NCBI RefSeq assembly: GCF_001029105.3
Contig: NZ_CP011807.3
Coordinates: 1,116,001 to 1,180,000, forward strand
Source of the DNA: Pandoraea faecigallinarum
Lineage (GTDB): Bacteria; Pseudomonadota; Gammaproteobacteria; Burkholderiales; Burkholderiaceae
Direction of reading: 5' to 3'
DNA: 64,000 bases
In this document: positions 25,546 through 34,757 of the stretch, piece by piece
Position numbering within the stretch: position 1 is the stretch's first letter
Layout of the letters: the number at the start of each line of letters is the position of its first letter
Position numbers and translations under genes: made by a program
The notes under the pieces: generated by a model
Told to the model about the DNA's origin: nothing
Seen by the model: only the letters and a program-made list of their open reading frames with translations
The model's database searches: none

Positions 25546-26454
25546 TCACCGTATCGCGGCCGGATCGGCGGCGTCTTTCGCGAAGCATTGCGCGAGAAAG
25601 CGCTCGGTGGGGCGCGATAGCGCATCGGCGTGCGGCACGAGCGCGGTGAGCAGACGCTTGAGACCGTGCGGCGGGTCGATTCGTACCGTGGCGAGCGCGG
25701 CGTCTTCATGACGCATCGACATTGCCGAGACGAAGCCCACCCCCATTCCGGCGCGCACCGCCTCCTTGATACTCTCGACCCCCGCGAGTTCGAGCGCTAT
25801 GCGCGGTTCGAGCCCCGACACCGAGAATGCGCGCGCCACCAACGCCCGCACCCCGGAGCCCGGCTCGCGCATGATGAGCGGATACGCGGCGATGGCCTGC
25901 AACGATGCCCCGTCGGGCTGCCGAGCGAGTGGATGATCGGCGCGGGCGATGGCGACGATCTCGTCGTCGCGCCACGGTCGCACGGCGATCTCAGGCGACA
26001 GGCCCGGCGGCACCGCGCCTTCGATGAACGCCACGTCCAGCCGGTCGAGCTGCGCCACGATCTCGCTCGTGTTGCCGTCGATGATGTGCAGCGCCACGGC
26101 CGGGTAGCGTTGATGAAATTCCGCAATAACGTACGGCAGGAGATAGCTCGCCGGCGTCGTACTGGCCCCGATGCGCAAGGCACCCGTTTCCAGTCCGCGC
26201 AGGCTATCGCGCAGGGCAAGCGCCTGACGGTAATCCTGACGTAGCTTGTTGGCGTACACGGCAACCTGTTCGCCCACGGCGGTCAGACGGATGCCACGGC
26301 CGTCGCGACGATACAGCGGCTCGCCGAACGATTCCTGTAACAGGCGCAACTGGCCCGACACGGCGGGCTGCGACAGATGCAGCGCCTGCGCCGCGTGGCT
26401 GATGTTGCCCAGTTCGGCCACTGTCGCGAACGTGAGCAATTGGTCCGGTGTCAT
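25546..26454 (-). CDS. LysR-family transcriptional regulator
   Basis: 302 aa. Winged helix at 1-60 (LGNISHAAQALHLSQPAVSGQLRLLQ) and a LysR substrate-binding domain (LRIGASTTPASYLLPYVIAEF). It follows the TauE/SafE-type gene on the same strand. Directly upstream, at 26478-26496, TGATGA and TCATCA form an inverted repeat that contains a T-N11-A core, the usual LysR box form, so autoregulation is plausible. The effector is unknown; LysR proteins with this effector-domain opening often sense small anions. Confidence 0.9.
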   Translation of the reverse strand: MTPDQLLTFATVAELGNISHAAQALHLSQPAVSGQLRLLQESFGEPLYRRDGRGIRLTAVGEQVAVYANKLRQDYRQALALRDSLRGLETGALRIGASTTPASYLLPYVIAEFHQRYPAVALHIIDGNTSEIVAQLDRLDVAFIEGAVPPGLSPEIAVRPWRDDEIVAIARADHPLARQPDGASLQAIAAYPLIMREPGSGVRALVARAFSVSGLEPRIALELAGVESIKEAVRAGMGVGFVSAMSMRHEDAALATVRIDPPHGLKRLLTALVPHADALSRPTERFLAQCFAKDAADPAAIR

Positions 26455-26547
26455 ATCGTCAAATCCATCGGCAATGGTGATGATTGGTTCTCATCATAGC
26501 CATTATTCGGATGATTAACTTGACGGCAGGCACTTCAGGCCGTCGGC

Positions 26548-27330
26548 TCACCGGCTGCGAAGCAGCAGCGCGATACCGGCGCCAAGCACCACCAGATTCA
26601 CGGCGTTGACGAACTGCCGGCGCGAGAGCCGCAGCGTGATGTGCTTGCCGAGCCACATCCCGGCGATCATCGCGGGCAGGAGCGAGGCGGCCGTCGCCAG
26701 CATCGACACGTCGGCATAGACGCCGGCGAACAGAAACAGTCCGGCGCGGGCCAGCGTGCTGAAGCCGATCAGCGTCGCCTGCGTCACGCGCATGGCTTCG
26801 ACTCGCTCCAGGCGGCTCGTCAGATAGATGGCGAAGACGAAGCCGCCGCTGCCGAACATCGCCCCGAACATGCCGCCGGCAACACCGAACGGAACGGCCC
26901 AGCCCTGAGCCAGACGCGATTTCGCGCGTGGTCCCATCAGCGAAAACACGGCATAGCCGCAAACGAACCACGCGAGGGCGCGCAGCAGGATCTCGGGTCG
27001 CATGTGCAGCAGCAACGCGCCGCCCGCGATGCTTCCCGCCAGAATGGCAGGCAGCAGGCGACGGAGTTCGCTCGTGTCGGCCGCCCGGGCATTGCGCACG
27101 ACATTGCCGGACGCGGCGCCGAAGTCCAGCAGCGCGAGCATCGGCACGATCTGCGCGACGGGCATCGCATAGGCGAGGATCGGGCTGGCGACGAGCGCAG
27201 TGCCGAAGCCTGCGACGCCGAAGATCACATACGCGACGACGAGCGCGGCGCTCATCAGAAGCCAGTGACCCGGTGACGGAAGCGCGGCGCACAGTGCGTC
27301 GAACGAGGTGATGGGCAGTATGGGCAGCAT
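26548..27330 (-). CDS. TauE/SafE-family sulfite/organosulfonate exporter-like permease
   Basis: 260 aa from the ATG at 27330; a GTG at 27375 would add 15 residues. Seven to eight hydrophobic segments in two TauE/SafE repeats, the first with VIFGVAGFGTALVASPIL and the second with PFGVAGGMFGAMFGSGGF. Family members export sulfite, sulfolactate or similar anions, or take up organosulfonates. It is divergent from one LysR gene and upstream of another. Since sauSTU lies in the same window a role in sulfite removal is possible, but they are 10 kb apart and not linked by regulation I can see. Confidence 0.85.
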   Translation of the reverse strand: MLPILPITSFDALCAALPSPGHWLLMSAALVVAYVIFGVAGFGTALVASPILAYAMPVAQIVPMLALLDFGAASGNVVRNARAADTSELRRLLPAILAGSIAGGALLLHMRPEILLRALAWFVCGYAVFSLMGPRAKSRLAQGWAVPFGVAGGMFGAMFGSGGFVFAIYLTSRLERVEAMRVTQATLIGFSTLARAGLFLFAGVYADVSMLATAASLLPAMIAGMWLGKHITLRLSRRQFVNAVNLVVLGAGIALLLRSR

Positions 27331-27454
27331 GGTGACGGACGAGGGATTCGATGCGGGTGCGGCCGTAGCTGGCACGCGGTTTTTCCGTCAGCATAGGGCC
27401 GCGTGCAGGCGAGGCGCCAATATAGAATGTGGCGATGTTCGATCTCGAAATGGC

Positions 27455-28375
27455 ATGGTCATGGTGTCGCTGCGGCAGTTGCGTTATTTCCTGGAAGTGG
27501 TCGACGCGGGCGGATTCAGCGCGGCGGCCGAGCGTTTGTTCATTGCGCAGTCGGCGTTGAGCCGCCAAATCTCCGAGCTTGAACGCGAGTTGCAGGCCGT
27601 GCTGCTCGAACGCTCGTCGAAAGGCGTGACGCTCACCCCCGCCGGGCGCACGTTCGTCGACGAGGCGCGACGCGTGCTCACCACGTTGGAGGGCTCCGTC
27701 GCGCTCACGCGCAGCGTGGCGCGCGGCGAGCAGGGTACCGTGCGGCTGGCGCACTCCAGTTCGGTACCATTTGCCGGCGCGCTGCCCTCGGCGCTGTTTG
27801 CGCATCTGCAAGCGAATCCCGGCGTGAGCGTCGACATCTCGACGCTGTCGTCGGAACAGCAGCAGGACGAAATCGAGGCGGGGCGTATCGACGTGGGATT
27901 GGTGCGGCTGCCGGTGCTGCGCCCCGCGCCGTCGCTCCTTTGCGAGACGATTGCGCAGGAGCGCCTGCTCTTGCTCGTGCCCGCCGGACATGCGCTTGCG
28001 AGCCGCACATCGGTGAGCGTGGCGGCGCTGGCGCCGGTGCCGTTCGTGTCGCTGCCGCACCGCGAGCGTGGCGGACTGAGTTATCGCGTCGCACAACTGT
28101 GCCAGCAGCACGGCTTTTTCCCGCGCGCGGCGGTCGCGACCTCGCGCAAGACCACACTCGTCAACCTTGTCGCCGCGGGATTCGGTGTGGCGATCGTGCC
28201 GGAAAGTCTGGCGGCGCTGGCGGGGCCGAACGTGCGCCGTGTCGTGCTCGACGACGCGAATGCCGACAGCGAAATTGCGTTGCTGCGCCGCCGCGACGCC
28301 AGCGCGCTCGCGGTTTCGCTGAGCGAGGCCATGCGCCGGGCGACGGACATGGCGCGACCGACCATGTCGCAGTAA
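27455..28375 (+). CDS. LysR-family transcriptional regulator (CynR/CbbR-like)
   Basis: 306 aa from the ATG at 27455; ATG 27461 is equally possible. The DNA-binding domain (VDAGGFSAAAERLFIAQSALSRQISELER) is preceded by SLRQLRYFLEVV. The effector domain has TVRLAHSSSVPFAGALPSALF and the late GVAIVPESLAAL. It is divergent from the TauE/SafE-type exporter with 124 bp between the starts, the classic LysR-target layout, so that exporter is the likely target. A TATAGAAT at about 27422 is a possible -10. Confidence 0.9.
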   Translation: MVMVSLRQLRYFLEVVDAGGFSAAAERLFIAQSALSRQISELERELQAVLLERSSKGVTLTPAGRTFVDEARRVLTTLEGSVALTRSVARGEQGTVRLAHSSSVPFAGALPSALFAHLQANPGVSVDISTLSSEQQQDEIEAGRIDVGLVRLPVLRPAPSLLCETIAQERLLLLVPAGHALASRTSVSVAALAPVPFVSLPHRERGGLSYRVAQLCQQHGFFPRAAVATSRKTTLVNLVAAGFGVAIVPESLAALAGPNVRRVVLDDANADSEIALLRRRDASALAVSLSEAMRRATDMARPTMSQ

Positions 28376-28656
28376 GTCCCGCGTAAGCCGTGCGTGAGAG
28401 TGTGGCTGCACAACGATCGGAAAGTGGCCTCGGCGCGAGGCATCGAAGCGGGCGCCAAAGCCGGGAAAACGGAGCGGAAACACGCGAGGAAACCCTCAAG
28501 TCCGCCGTTTTTTCTCCCGTTATACTTTTCGGCACAGGCTGAAGACAGCCAACGTGTGGCGCAGACGTCTACCCGGCGTTTTACGTTTCCTGGCAGTTCC
28601 GGCGACCGTCCCGCCCTCGTCATAACAAGCAGATCAGAGACGCGAGGAGACTGACG

Positions 28657-30078
28657 ATGGGGCTATTGATGGGGCTATTTGCGCGCTCAAGGGGAGCCGC
28701 GCAGACCAACATCATGAGCGAGGTGGCCGGCAGCGCGGGCACCCTCGGTGTGGAGTTGTGCGATATCGCCGGCAACGTCGATGAAATCGCCGTGCGTATC
28801 AAGCGTCAGGCGGAAGTGTTTCAGGCGCTTCGCCGCGCCGCCACCGATACCAGCGAAGGCAATCAGCGTATCGCCGGCGCCGCCCGCGACGCCCGCGACG
28901 TGGCCGACCGGGCCAGCGCGGAAATTGCGGCGTCGCGCAGTACGGCCGACGCCTCGCTGGCTTCCATTCACGGACTGGTCGAAGGGGTTTCCGGCATGGC
29001 CGACGAGATCTCGGGACTGCGCGAAGCCCTCGATCACGTGGGCAAAGTCGCCGAGGGAATTTCCGTCATCGCCCGGCAGACCAATCTGCTCGCGCTCAAT
29101 GCCGCCATCGAAGCCGCGCGCGCAGGTGCTGCGGGCCGCAGCTTCGCTGTCGTGGCGACGGAAGTGAAACTGCTCGCGAGCAAGACGGCCGAGGCCACGC
29201 AGCAAATCGAGCACACGCTCGCCGCACTGAGCGAGCGCACCGAGCGGCTCATGCGCGAGAGCAATGCGAACGTCGCGCGCGCCAACGACGCCCGCGAAGG
29301 CACCCGCGCCATTGCCAGCGTGATCGAGACCGCCGCAAGTGCGCTCGACACGTTCGACCAGCAGGCCGGGCAGATTGCGCAGGCGAGCGAAGCCATCGAA
29401 AACGAATGCAATACGCTCGCCGCACACGTCGACGAAATGGCCGACGGCGTGACACATTCCGCCGATCACGTTGAAAGTGCGCGCGAGCGCATCAACGGCT
29501 TGTTATCGGTGTCGGAGCATCTGATTGGCCTGATCGCCGAGGCGGACGTCGAAACGGAAGACACGCCGTTCATTCGCGCGGTGCGCCGTGCCGCCAAGCA
29601 GGTCGGCGAGAGCTTCGAAGCCGCGCTGGCGAAGGGCAAGATCAGCGAACAGGAGTTGTTCGACCGGCGCTACGAACCCATTCCGGGGTCGAATCCGCAG
29701 CAATTGATGGCGCGCTTCACGCGCTTTACCGACGAGACGCTGCCGGCGATTCAGGAGCCGTTGCTAAACATGAACGAGCGCATCGCGTTCTGCGCGGCGG
29801 TCGACGAAAACGGCTACCTGCCCACGCACAATCGCAAGTTCTCGCAGGCGCCGACCAACGACCCGGTATGGAACGCGGCGCACTGCCGCAACCGCCGGCT
29901 CTTCAACGACCGCACCGGCGCGGCTGCCGGGCGCAATACCAAACCGCTGCTGCTGCAAACTTATCGCCGGGATATGGGCGGCGGGGAGTTCGTGGTGATG
30001 AAGGATGCGTCTGCGCCCATTTACGTGAACGGGCGTCACTGGGGAGGCTTCCGTATCGCCTATCGCGTGGCGCGCTAA
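28657..30078 (+). CDS. Soluble methyl-accepting chemotaxis protein with C-terminal sensor-like region
   Basis: 473 aa; start 28657 after GAGGAGA. No transmembrane segment. Residues about 60-290 are an alpha-helical coiled coil with the chemoreceptor hairpin tip ([20 protein letters not shown] then [20 protein letters not shown]), which contacts CheA and CheW. The C-terminal 150 aa ([52 protein letters not shown]) are a Cache-like module found at the C-terminus of a subset of cytoplasmic receptors. The order signalling-then-sensor is inverted relative to membrane MCPs. No other che gene is in the window. Confidence 0.88.
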   Translation: MGLLMGLFARSRGAAQTNIMSEVAGSAGTLGVELCDIAGNVDEIAVRIKRQAEVFQALRRAATDTSEGNQRIAGAARDARDVADRASAEIAASRSTADASLASIHGLVEGVSGMADEISGLREALDHVGKVAEGISVIARQTNLLALNAAIEAARAGAAGRSFAVVATEVKLLASKTAEATQQIEHTLAALSERTERLMRESNANVARANDAREGTRAIASVIETAASALDTFDQQAGQIAQASEAIENECNTLAAHVDEMADGVTHSADHVESARERINGLLSVSEHLIGLIAEADVETEDTPFIRAVRRAAKQVGESFEAALAKGKISEQELFDRRYEPIPGSNPQQLMARFTRFTDETLPAIQEPLLNMNERIAFCAAVDENGYLPTHNRKFSQAPTNDPVWNAAHCRNRRLFNDRTGAAAGRNTKPLLLQTYRRDMGGGEFVVMKDASAPIYVNGRHWGGFRIAYRVAR

Positions 30079-30100
30079 GAGAGACAGAGACGGCATGAGA

Positions 30101-30134
30101 AACGCGCCGCCGACCTTGCCGTCGGCGGCGCGTT
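30101..30134 (+). terminator. Terminator after the chemoreceptor gene
   Basis: AACGCGCCGCCGAC (30101-30114) pairs with GTCGGCGGCGCGTT (30121-30134), loop CTTGCC, followed by TCGTTTC. It sits 23 bp after the stop; it also precedes the convergent small gene at 30163. Confidence 0.75.
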
Positions 30135-30162
30135 TCGTTTCTACCCGGGAGTGCGGCGTGGA

Positions 30163-30468
30163 TCAGTAGCCGTGGCGGTAGTAGCCCCGGCCATAGTAGC
30201 CGCCGTAATAGCCCCGGTACGGGCGGCCGTAGTAGACCGGCGGCGGGCCGTAATAGACCGGTGCCGGTGCCACGTACACGGGCGGCGGGGCGACATAGAC
30301 CGGCGGGGGCGGCGCCACGTAGACCGGTGCCGGTGCATAGACCGGCGCCGGCGCGATCAACGGTACGCCAATACCGATCCCGACCGAGACGTGCGCCTGC
30401 GCCGTACCGATCGCACCCGCGGCGAGCGCGATCCCGGCGATGGCAAGGGCGGCAAACTTGGTTTTCAT
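30163..30468 (-). CDS. Secreted PXPV-repeat protein
   Basis: 101 aa from 30468 (AGGAGAAATGTC upstream). Signal peptide MKTKFAALAIAGIALAAGAI then about TAQA; the rest is low complexity. Residues 45-75 are tandem PAPVY, PPPVY and YVAPP units, the PXPV-repeat family common in Burkholderiales, and the C-terminus is Tyr/Gly/Arg-rich (YYGGYYGRGYYRHGY). The repeats suggest an extended cell-surface or periplasmic polypeptide. The function of the family is unknown to me. Transcribed convergently with the chemoreceptor. Confidence 0.8.
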   Translation of the reverse strand: MKTKFAALAIAGIALAAGAIGTAQAHVSVGIGIGVPLIAPAPVYAPAPVYVAPPPPVYVAPPPVYVAPAPVYYGPPPVYYGRPYRGYYGGYYGRGYYRHGY

Positions 30469-30999
30469 GACATTTCTCCTGCGGACTTGGCAGCGTACTG
30501 ATGACAGCGCCCGGACGGCACCATGCCGTTCGACGCGCCCGGTGCCCGCCGGCACCCTGGTTCGTCAGATTCCTTGACTTTACTTTACTGAAGTTCCGGT
30601 ACGCGGTCCTGTCGCAATTGTTGCAAAGTATGCGCACTTGACCGGTATGGGGAACGTTCGGGCGTAGAAAAGGGGCCGCCAAACGTATAAATCAGACCCC
30701 TATTCTATGCAGAATCAACGCTTTGCGCTGGTTTCGGTTGACATCGTGCGGGCCCCCGCCTCAAAGGGATGGCGCGCGGCAAGCGACACTTGTTACATTC
30801 ATTTACATGCGGCGCGCGCGGTGTGGGGCAAAAACAGCGGGCGAATGCCACTTCCGCGGCATTCGCCCGTTGCCGGCGTCCAGCGTTCACGATGTCTACG
30901 ACGTCGTATACGCGTGCAACGCCTTCTCCTCCCTGCTAAATCGTATTTCCCGTGTTTCCGCGAAATCCTCGCGCGAGCCTCGCGGCGCACGGCGGTGCT
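30469..30999. other. Intergenic region with a minus-strand terminator
   Basis: 531 bp without a supported gene. It carries the upstream region of the PXPV gene and a strong stem-loop at 30838-30869 (CGGGCGAATGCC / GGCATTCGCCCG), followed on the minus strand by CTGTTTTT, which terminates the CX10C-repeat gene that ends at 31000. A plus-strand reading frame spanning 30707-31123 is antisense to that gene and not credible. Confidence 0.6.
30831..30869 (-). terminator. Intrinsic terminator of the CX10C-repeat gene
   Basis: 12-bp perfect stem, 8-nt loop, five T on the minus strand; about 130 bp after the stop codon of the upstream minus-strand gene, with no other gene between. Confidence 0.8.
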
Positions 31000-31584
31000 T
31001 TATTGGTGGAAGCGCGCCCTGGCGTCTGCCACGCAACTGTCCTTGCTGCTGCCCGAGAGCGCGTCGCAGCGTTCCATCGCGGCCTTGTACTCGGCCTTGT
31101 TGGCGTCGGCATTGGCGTCCTGACGGGCGGCCGCGGTGTCCTTGGACGATTCGCGGCTCGTGCGCATCACCTTGGCGTCGCCGTAGGCCTTGGTCTTGGC
31201 CGCCTTGGCGTCCTTCATGCACACGTCTTTGTCGTTGCCCTTCTTGTCATCGCAGCGCAGCTTGGCGACGTCATAGTCGGCGTCGGCCTTGGCAATGGCA
31301 GCGTCGTAGCGGGCCTTGGGCGTTTGCTTGTAGTCCGCTTCGGCGTTGGCCTTGGCGATCTTTTCCTTGCCCTTCGCGTCCTCGACGCAGATTTTCTTCG
31401 CATTGTCCTTCATGCTGTCGCAGCGCGCGGAAGCCGCCTTGTAATCCGCTTCGGCGGATTTCTGCGCAGCGTCGTAACGGTCCTTGGCAGCCGCATCGGC
31501 GGCGCTCGCCGCAGTGGTGCTCAGCATGCCTGCTGCCGCGATACAGGCACAGGTCAGGACATTCATGGCGATTCGATGTGACAT
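31000..31584 (-). CDS. Secreted protein with three CX10C repeats, function unknown
   Basis: 194 aa from the ATG at 31584 (AAGGAGGACTCCGAG). Signal peptide to about residue 28 (AAGMLSTTAASA). The mature part is highly charged, Ala/Lys/Asp-rich and helical, with three copies of a unit [AE]-Y-[KD]-x(2-3)-A-x-x-R-C-D-x9-C-x-x-D-A (RCDSMKDNAKKIC, RCDDKKGNDKDVC, RCDALSGSSKDSC), separated by coiled-coil-like linkers. The constant Cys spacing suggests three disulfides in the periplasm or a metal/redox role. I do not recognise a named family. Confidence 0.8.
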   Translation of the reverse strand: MSHRIAMNVLTCACIAAAGMLSTTAASAADAAAKDRYDAAQKSAEADYKAASARCDSMKDNAKKICVEDAKGKEKIAKANAEADYKQTPKARYDAAIAKADADYDVAKLRCDDKKGNDKDVCMKDAKAAKTKAYGDAKVMRTSRESSKDTAAARQDANADANKAEYKAAMERCDALSGSSKDSCVADARARFHQ

Positions 31585-31717
31585 CTCGGAGTCCTCCTTG
31601 GCTAGGATGGTAGCGAGCATGAGGCGCGCCGCCGAAGCGCCGCGCGTCGACTTTCGGGGGGATACCGGTCGGCGGTGGGCCGCGAGTACCTCGGGCAACT
31701 GGGCCGATCACGCGGTA

Positions 31718-31855
31718 TTACTTGTTCCGGTCGGCTGCGCCCTGAATGGCTTCACCTCCCTTCTCGACGTCCTTGCCCGCGCCGTGGATGGTGTTGCAGC
31801 CGGCGAGGCCCAGGGCGAAGCTCGAGAGCAGAGCGATGGCGATCAATCGTTTCAT
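31718..31855 (-). CDS. Entericidin-family small lipoprotein
   Basis: 45 aa from 31855 (AAGGAGAAATCAAA upstream). Lipoprotein signal MKRLIAIALLSSFALGLAGC with the lipobox ending in Cys20, then the entericidin-like NTIHGAGKDVEKGGEAIQ. Entericidins EcnA/EcnB are stress-induced cell-envelope lipoproteins proposed as a toxin/antidote pair; only one member is present here, most like the antidote-type short protein seen widely in proteobacteria. The frame is often missed because of its size. Confidence 0.88.
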   Translation of the reverse strand: MKRLIAIALLSSFALGLAGCNTIHGAGKDVEKGGEAIQGAADRNK

Positions 31856-32001
31856 TTTGATTTCTCCTTGGTGAGAGGATGTCGTCCGAGGCGCAATGGA
31901 AGCGCGAAGGGGGGAGGTCATTGCCCGCCTCCCGGCGGGCAATGACCTGCGTGAGCCTGCGTGAACCTGCGTGAGCGAAAGCGCGATCGCGCAATGCTGA
32001 C

Positions 32002-32208
32002 TTACCAGAGCTTGTGCTGGTTATTCCAGGTGTCGACTTCGCGTTCGGCGTCGGCCTTCGCCTTGCCGTAGCGCTCCTGGATCACACCGACGAACTTGTC
32101 GCGATTGCCCTCGATCTTGAGCAGATCGTCGTCGGTCAGGTTGCCCCACTGCTTCTTCGCTTCGCCCTTGAGCTGGTTCCACTTGCCCTTGATCAGATCC
32201 GAGTTCAT
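32002..32208 (-). CDS. CsbD-family stress protein
   Basis: 68 aa. MNSDLIKGKWNQLKGEAKKQ followed by WGNLTDDDLLKIEGNRDKFVG is the CsbD signature, ending in the usual WNNQHKLW-type tail. CsbD-like proteins are small, hydrophilic, very abundant under general stress in many bacteria; their activity is unknown. The start has a GAGGAGTTGCT region upstream. It sits among entericidin, UPF0391 and ferritin-like genes, all typical of stationary-phase and envelope stress. Confidence 0.92.
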   Translation of the reverse strand: MNSDLIKGKWNQLKGEAKKQWGNLTDDDLLKIEGNRDKFVGVIQERYGKAKADAEREVDTWNNQHKLW

Positions 32209-32352
32209 AGCAACTCCTCAGTGTTGGGTTGGATTCACGTCCTCTGACCCGCCCGTGGGGGCGGCGGGAGGTGATTCCATGGTAGGGAGTGCGAAGTGTT
32301 TGCGCTGTCAGCCGCGTTGTCGTCGCGGTGTAGGCGGAGTCGGGTTGCGCTG

Positions 32353-33927
32353 TCAGTGCATTCCGACCGGCGGACGTGGAGGCTGCTCGGGCGGAGACGA
32401 TTGTGGCGATTGTGGCGATTGTGCCGACTGGGAGGACCGGTCTGACTGAGAAGACGCCGGCGGCTCGTCTGGCCGGCCGTCGGCCACGGTGGGACCTGTC
32501 TGCGCGGCCACGGTACTCTCGGTGATTTCCGTGGCGATTTCGGGGGCGTCTGCCGGATTGCAAAGCGGCAGCACCACCTGAATTTCCGTGCCGAGACGTT
32601 GCGGAAGCGAATGAATGTCGATGCGCCCGCCCTTGGCCGAGACGCGCTGGCGCATGCCGAACAATCCATGCGTCTTGGGCTTGTTGAACTGATCGTGCGT
32701 GAGGCCGATACCGTTGTCGATCACTTCGAGCCGCACACGCTGGCCGTCGCACGCGAGCGCCACGCGCACCGCCGTCGCGCGCGCGTACTTGCCCGCGTTC
32801 GTCAGCGCTTCCTGCGCCACACAAAACAGCACGATGGCGGTCGATTCGGGCAGCGCGAAGTCTTCTTCCGGCAAATCGAGATCGAGTTGCCAGTGTTGCT
32901 GATCGGCGGCTTCCTCGGCCAGCGAGCGCAGCGCCGTGACCAGGCCGAAGTTGATCAGCACGGTCGGGCGCAGGTTCTCGATGATGCGACGCTTGGTCTG
33001 AATACCGGAGTCGAGGTTGCGCTGCGCGCGTGCGAGCTTCTCGGAAATCACAGGGTCGACGTTGCGCAATTTGTGGTGAGCCCACGTCACGTCCATCTTG
33101 CACGCCGTGAGAATCGCACCGAGTTCGTCGTGCAGTTCACGCGACAGACGTGTTTTTTCGTCCTCGCTGACGTTCTGCAAGTGCGTCGCCAGTTCGTCGA
33201 GTTGCTCGGTGCGCTCGCGCACGAGCCGGTCCAGATGCGCCTGCTGCTCGTGCAGCTGATCTCGGGCGAGTTGTTCCTGCCGCATTTGTTTGCCGAGCGT
33301 GCGAAACAGCAAAATGAACAGCAGGATCGTGAGCACCGACAACGCGCCGGCGCTGATGGCGGAGATCGCCTGATCGAAGCGGCCGTCGTCCTGGGCCGTG
33401 CGCGCACGGGCCAGTTCGCGGTTGTAGAGATCGGTGATACCGGTCTGCACCGGTTCCATCGTCCCGAGGCCGAGATTCGACGGGGCGAGCGCCTCCTCCA
33501 GTGTCATTTCTCCTTGCATAACGGCCAGGCGTGCGGTGTCCATCGCCGTGATGCGCTGCGAGAACAGTTGCATGACGCGCGCGAACTCATGCGTCGCCTG
33601 ATCGTCGTGCACATTCTGATAGTGCTGGATGATCAGGGCGGAAAGGTCGCGAATGCGCCGCACGGCCGACAGGTACGGATCGAGATAGGCCGGATCGCTC
33701 GTGAGCAGATACCCGCGCTGGCTTGCCACGACGGTAGACGTACGCGCAATGATCTCGTTGAGCTCGTTGGCGGTCATCATGTTTTGCAGCGCCGCTTCGT
33801 AGGTGGACGCGAGCCGCCGATGCGCCGATTCCAGCCCGATCAGGCTGCCGACCGTAATCACGATCGCGGCGATCATGGCGATGATCCAGCTTCTGCGACG
33901 TAACCAGGACGTGAACAATCGGGGCAT
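32353..33927 (-). CDS. NarX-type sensor histidine kinase with CHASE3 domain
   Basis: 524 aa using the ATG at 33927; ATG 33999 and a start at 34026 are possible and none has a good ribosome site. TM1 (SWIIAMIAAIVITVGSLIGL), a CHASE3-like extracellular domain of about 150 aa, TM2 (ALSVLTILLFILLF), a coiled coil, HisKA_3 with SRELHDELGAILTACKMD (phospho-acceptor His), and HATPase_c (CVAQEALTNAGKYARA, DNGIGL, GLFGMRQRV). The last 60 aa are a Ser/Gln/Pro-rich tail encoded partly by a 9-bp repeat. The likely partner is the LuxR-type regulator at 35442, on the opposite strand across the small stress genes. Confidence 0.88.
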   Translation of the reverse strand: MPRLFTSWLRRRSWIIAMIAAIVITVGSLIGLESAHRRLASTYEAALQNMMTANELNEIIARTSTVVASQRGYLLTSDPAYLDPYLSAVRRIRDLSALIIQHYQNVHDDQATHEFARVMQLFSQRITAMDTARLAVMQGEMTLEEALAPSNLGLGTMEPVQTGITDLYNRELARARTAQDDGRFDQAISAISAGALSVLTILLFILLFRTLGKQMRQEQLARDQLHEQQAHLDRLVRERTEQLDELATHLQNVSEDEKTRLSRELHDELGAILTACKMDVTWAHHKLRNVDPVISEKLARAQRNLDSGIQTKRRIIENLRPTVLINFGLVTALRSLAEEAADQQHWQLDLDLPEEDFALPESTAIVLFCVAQEALTNAGKYARATAVRVALACDGQRVRLEVIDNGIGLTHDQFNKPKTHGLFGMRQRVSAKGGRIDIHSLPQRLGTEIQVVLPLCNPADAPEIATEITESTVAAQTGPTVADGRPDEPPASSQSDRSSQSAQSPQSPQSSPPEQPPRPPVGMH

Positions 33928-34211
33928 GGGGAACAGTAGGCCTTGCGCGGCGTTGATACGACGGTGGAGGGGCCTTTCGGCGCGATGCGCTTCGATCATA
34001 CGGCGAAAATCAAGCCATCCGGGCAATTGTCAGCCAATTCCTACGCAAAAACCAGCGTCGCGCGGGCAGTTCCGTGAGCGGCGTTTTTCTACTATTCACT
34101 CAGCAACCTGAGGTCCGCATTGCGGGATGTGCCTTCGGCAGTGTCGCCGCGCCGGCCACGGGGAGCAGAGAAAGTCTCCGGGAAATGTCGTTTCAAACCA
34201 AGGAGAACGCC

Positions 34212-34388
34212 ATGCTGAAGTGGGCTTTGTTGTTTGCATTGATCTCGATCGTGGCCGGCCTGTTGGGCTTTACCGGGATTGCTGCCGGTGCCGCCGGGAT
34301 TGCGAAGATTCTGTTCGTGCTGTTCCTGGTGCTGTTCGTGATCTTCCTGCTGCTCGGTCTGACCGTCGCCAAGAAGATCGTCGACTAG
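34212..34388 (+). CDS. UPF0391/DUF1328 small membrane protein, copy 1
   Basis: 58 aa; ATG 34212 after [32 protein letters not shown] plus [20 protein letters not shown] are the two hydrophobic helices that define UPF0391 (YtjA family). Integral inner-membrane protein of unknown function, commonly near osmotic or general stress genes. A second, diverged copy begins 28 bp downstream. Confidence 0.9.
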   Translation: MLKWALLFALISIVAGLLGFTGIAAGAAGIAKILFVLFLVLFVIFLLLGLTVAKKIVD

Positions 34389-34416
34389 ATACCCGACCAC
34401 ATACGAGGAGGTTGCG

Positions 34417-34578
34417 ATGCTTCACTACGCTGTCGTTTTTTTCGTGATCGCGCTGATCGCCGCCGTTTTCGGCTTCACCGGAATTGCCGCGGGCGCCGCC
34501 GAGATCGCGAAGATTCTGTTCTTCATCTTCCTGGTGATCTTCCTGGTCACGCTGCTCTTCGGGGTGTTCCGACGATAG
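34417..34578 (+). CDS. UPF0391/DUF1328 small membrane protein, copy 2
   Basis: 53 aa, [20 protein letters not shown] then [20 protein letters not shown], ending GVFRR. Ribosome site GAGGAGG before the ATG. About two thirds identical in the core to copy 1, so this is a tandem duplication kept in one transcript and closed by a strong terminator. Confidence 0.9.
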   Translation: MLHYAVVFFVIALIAAVFGFTGIAAGAAEIAKILFFIFLVIFLVTLLFGVFRR

Positions 34579-34594
34579 ACGCCATCAGGGAGGC

Positions 34595-34618
34595 AGGGCG
34601 GCTTGTGCCGCCCTTTTT
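34595..34618 (+). terminator. Terminator of the UPF0391 pair
   Basis: AGGGCGGC, loop TTGT, GCCGCCCT, then TTTTG; 17 bp after the second stop. A classic compact intrinsic terminator. Confidence 0.92.
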
Positions 34619-34757
34619 GCCATATCTGCATAGCCGTGTCGCCGTCCACTCGCCCGATCCGAAGCACCGAAGCACCGAAGCACCCAATGGCGTCGACAGG
34701 ACCGGCGCCTCCCGAAACCCCGTCCAACTCGCATAACCGCTACAGGAGGATTCGCCA

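Noticed and set aside
30707..31123. Plus-strand ORF of 138 codons
   Set aside because: Overlaps the terminator and the CX10C-repeat gene antisense; no ribosome site and no protein-like pattern.
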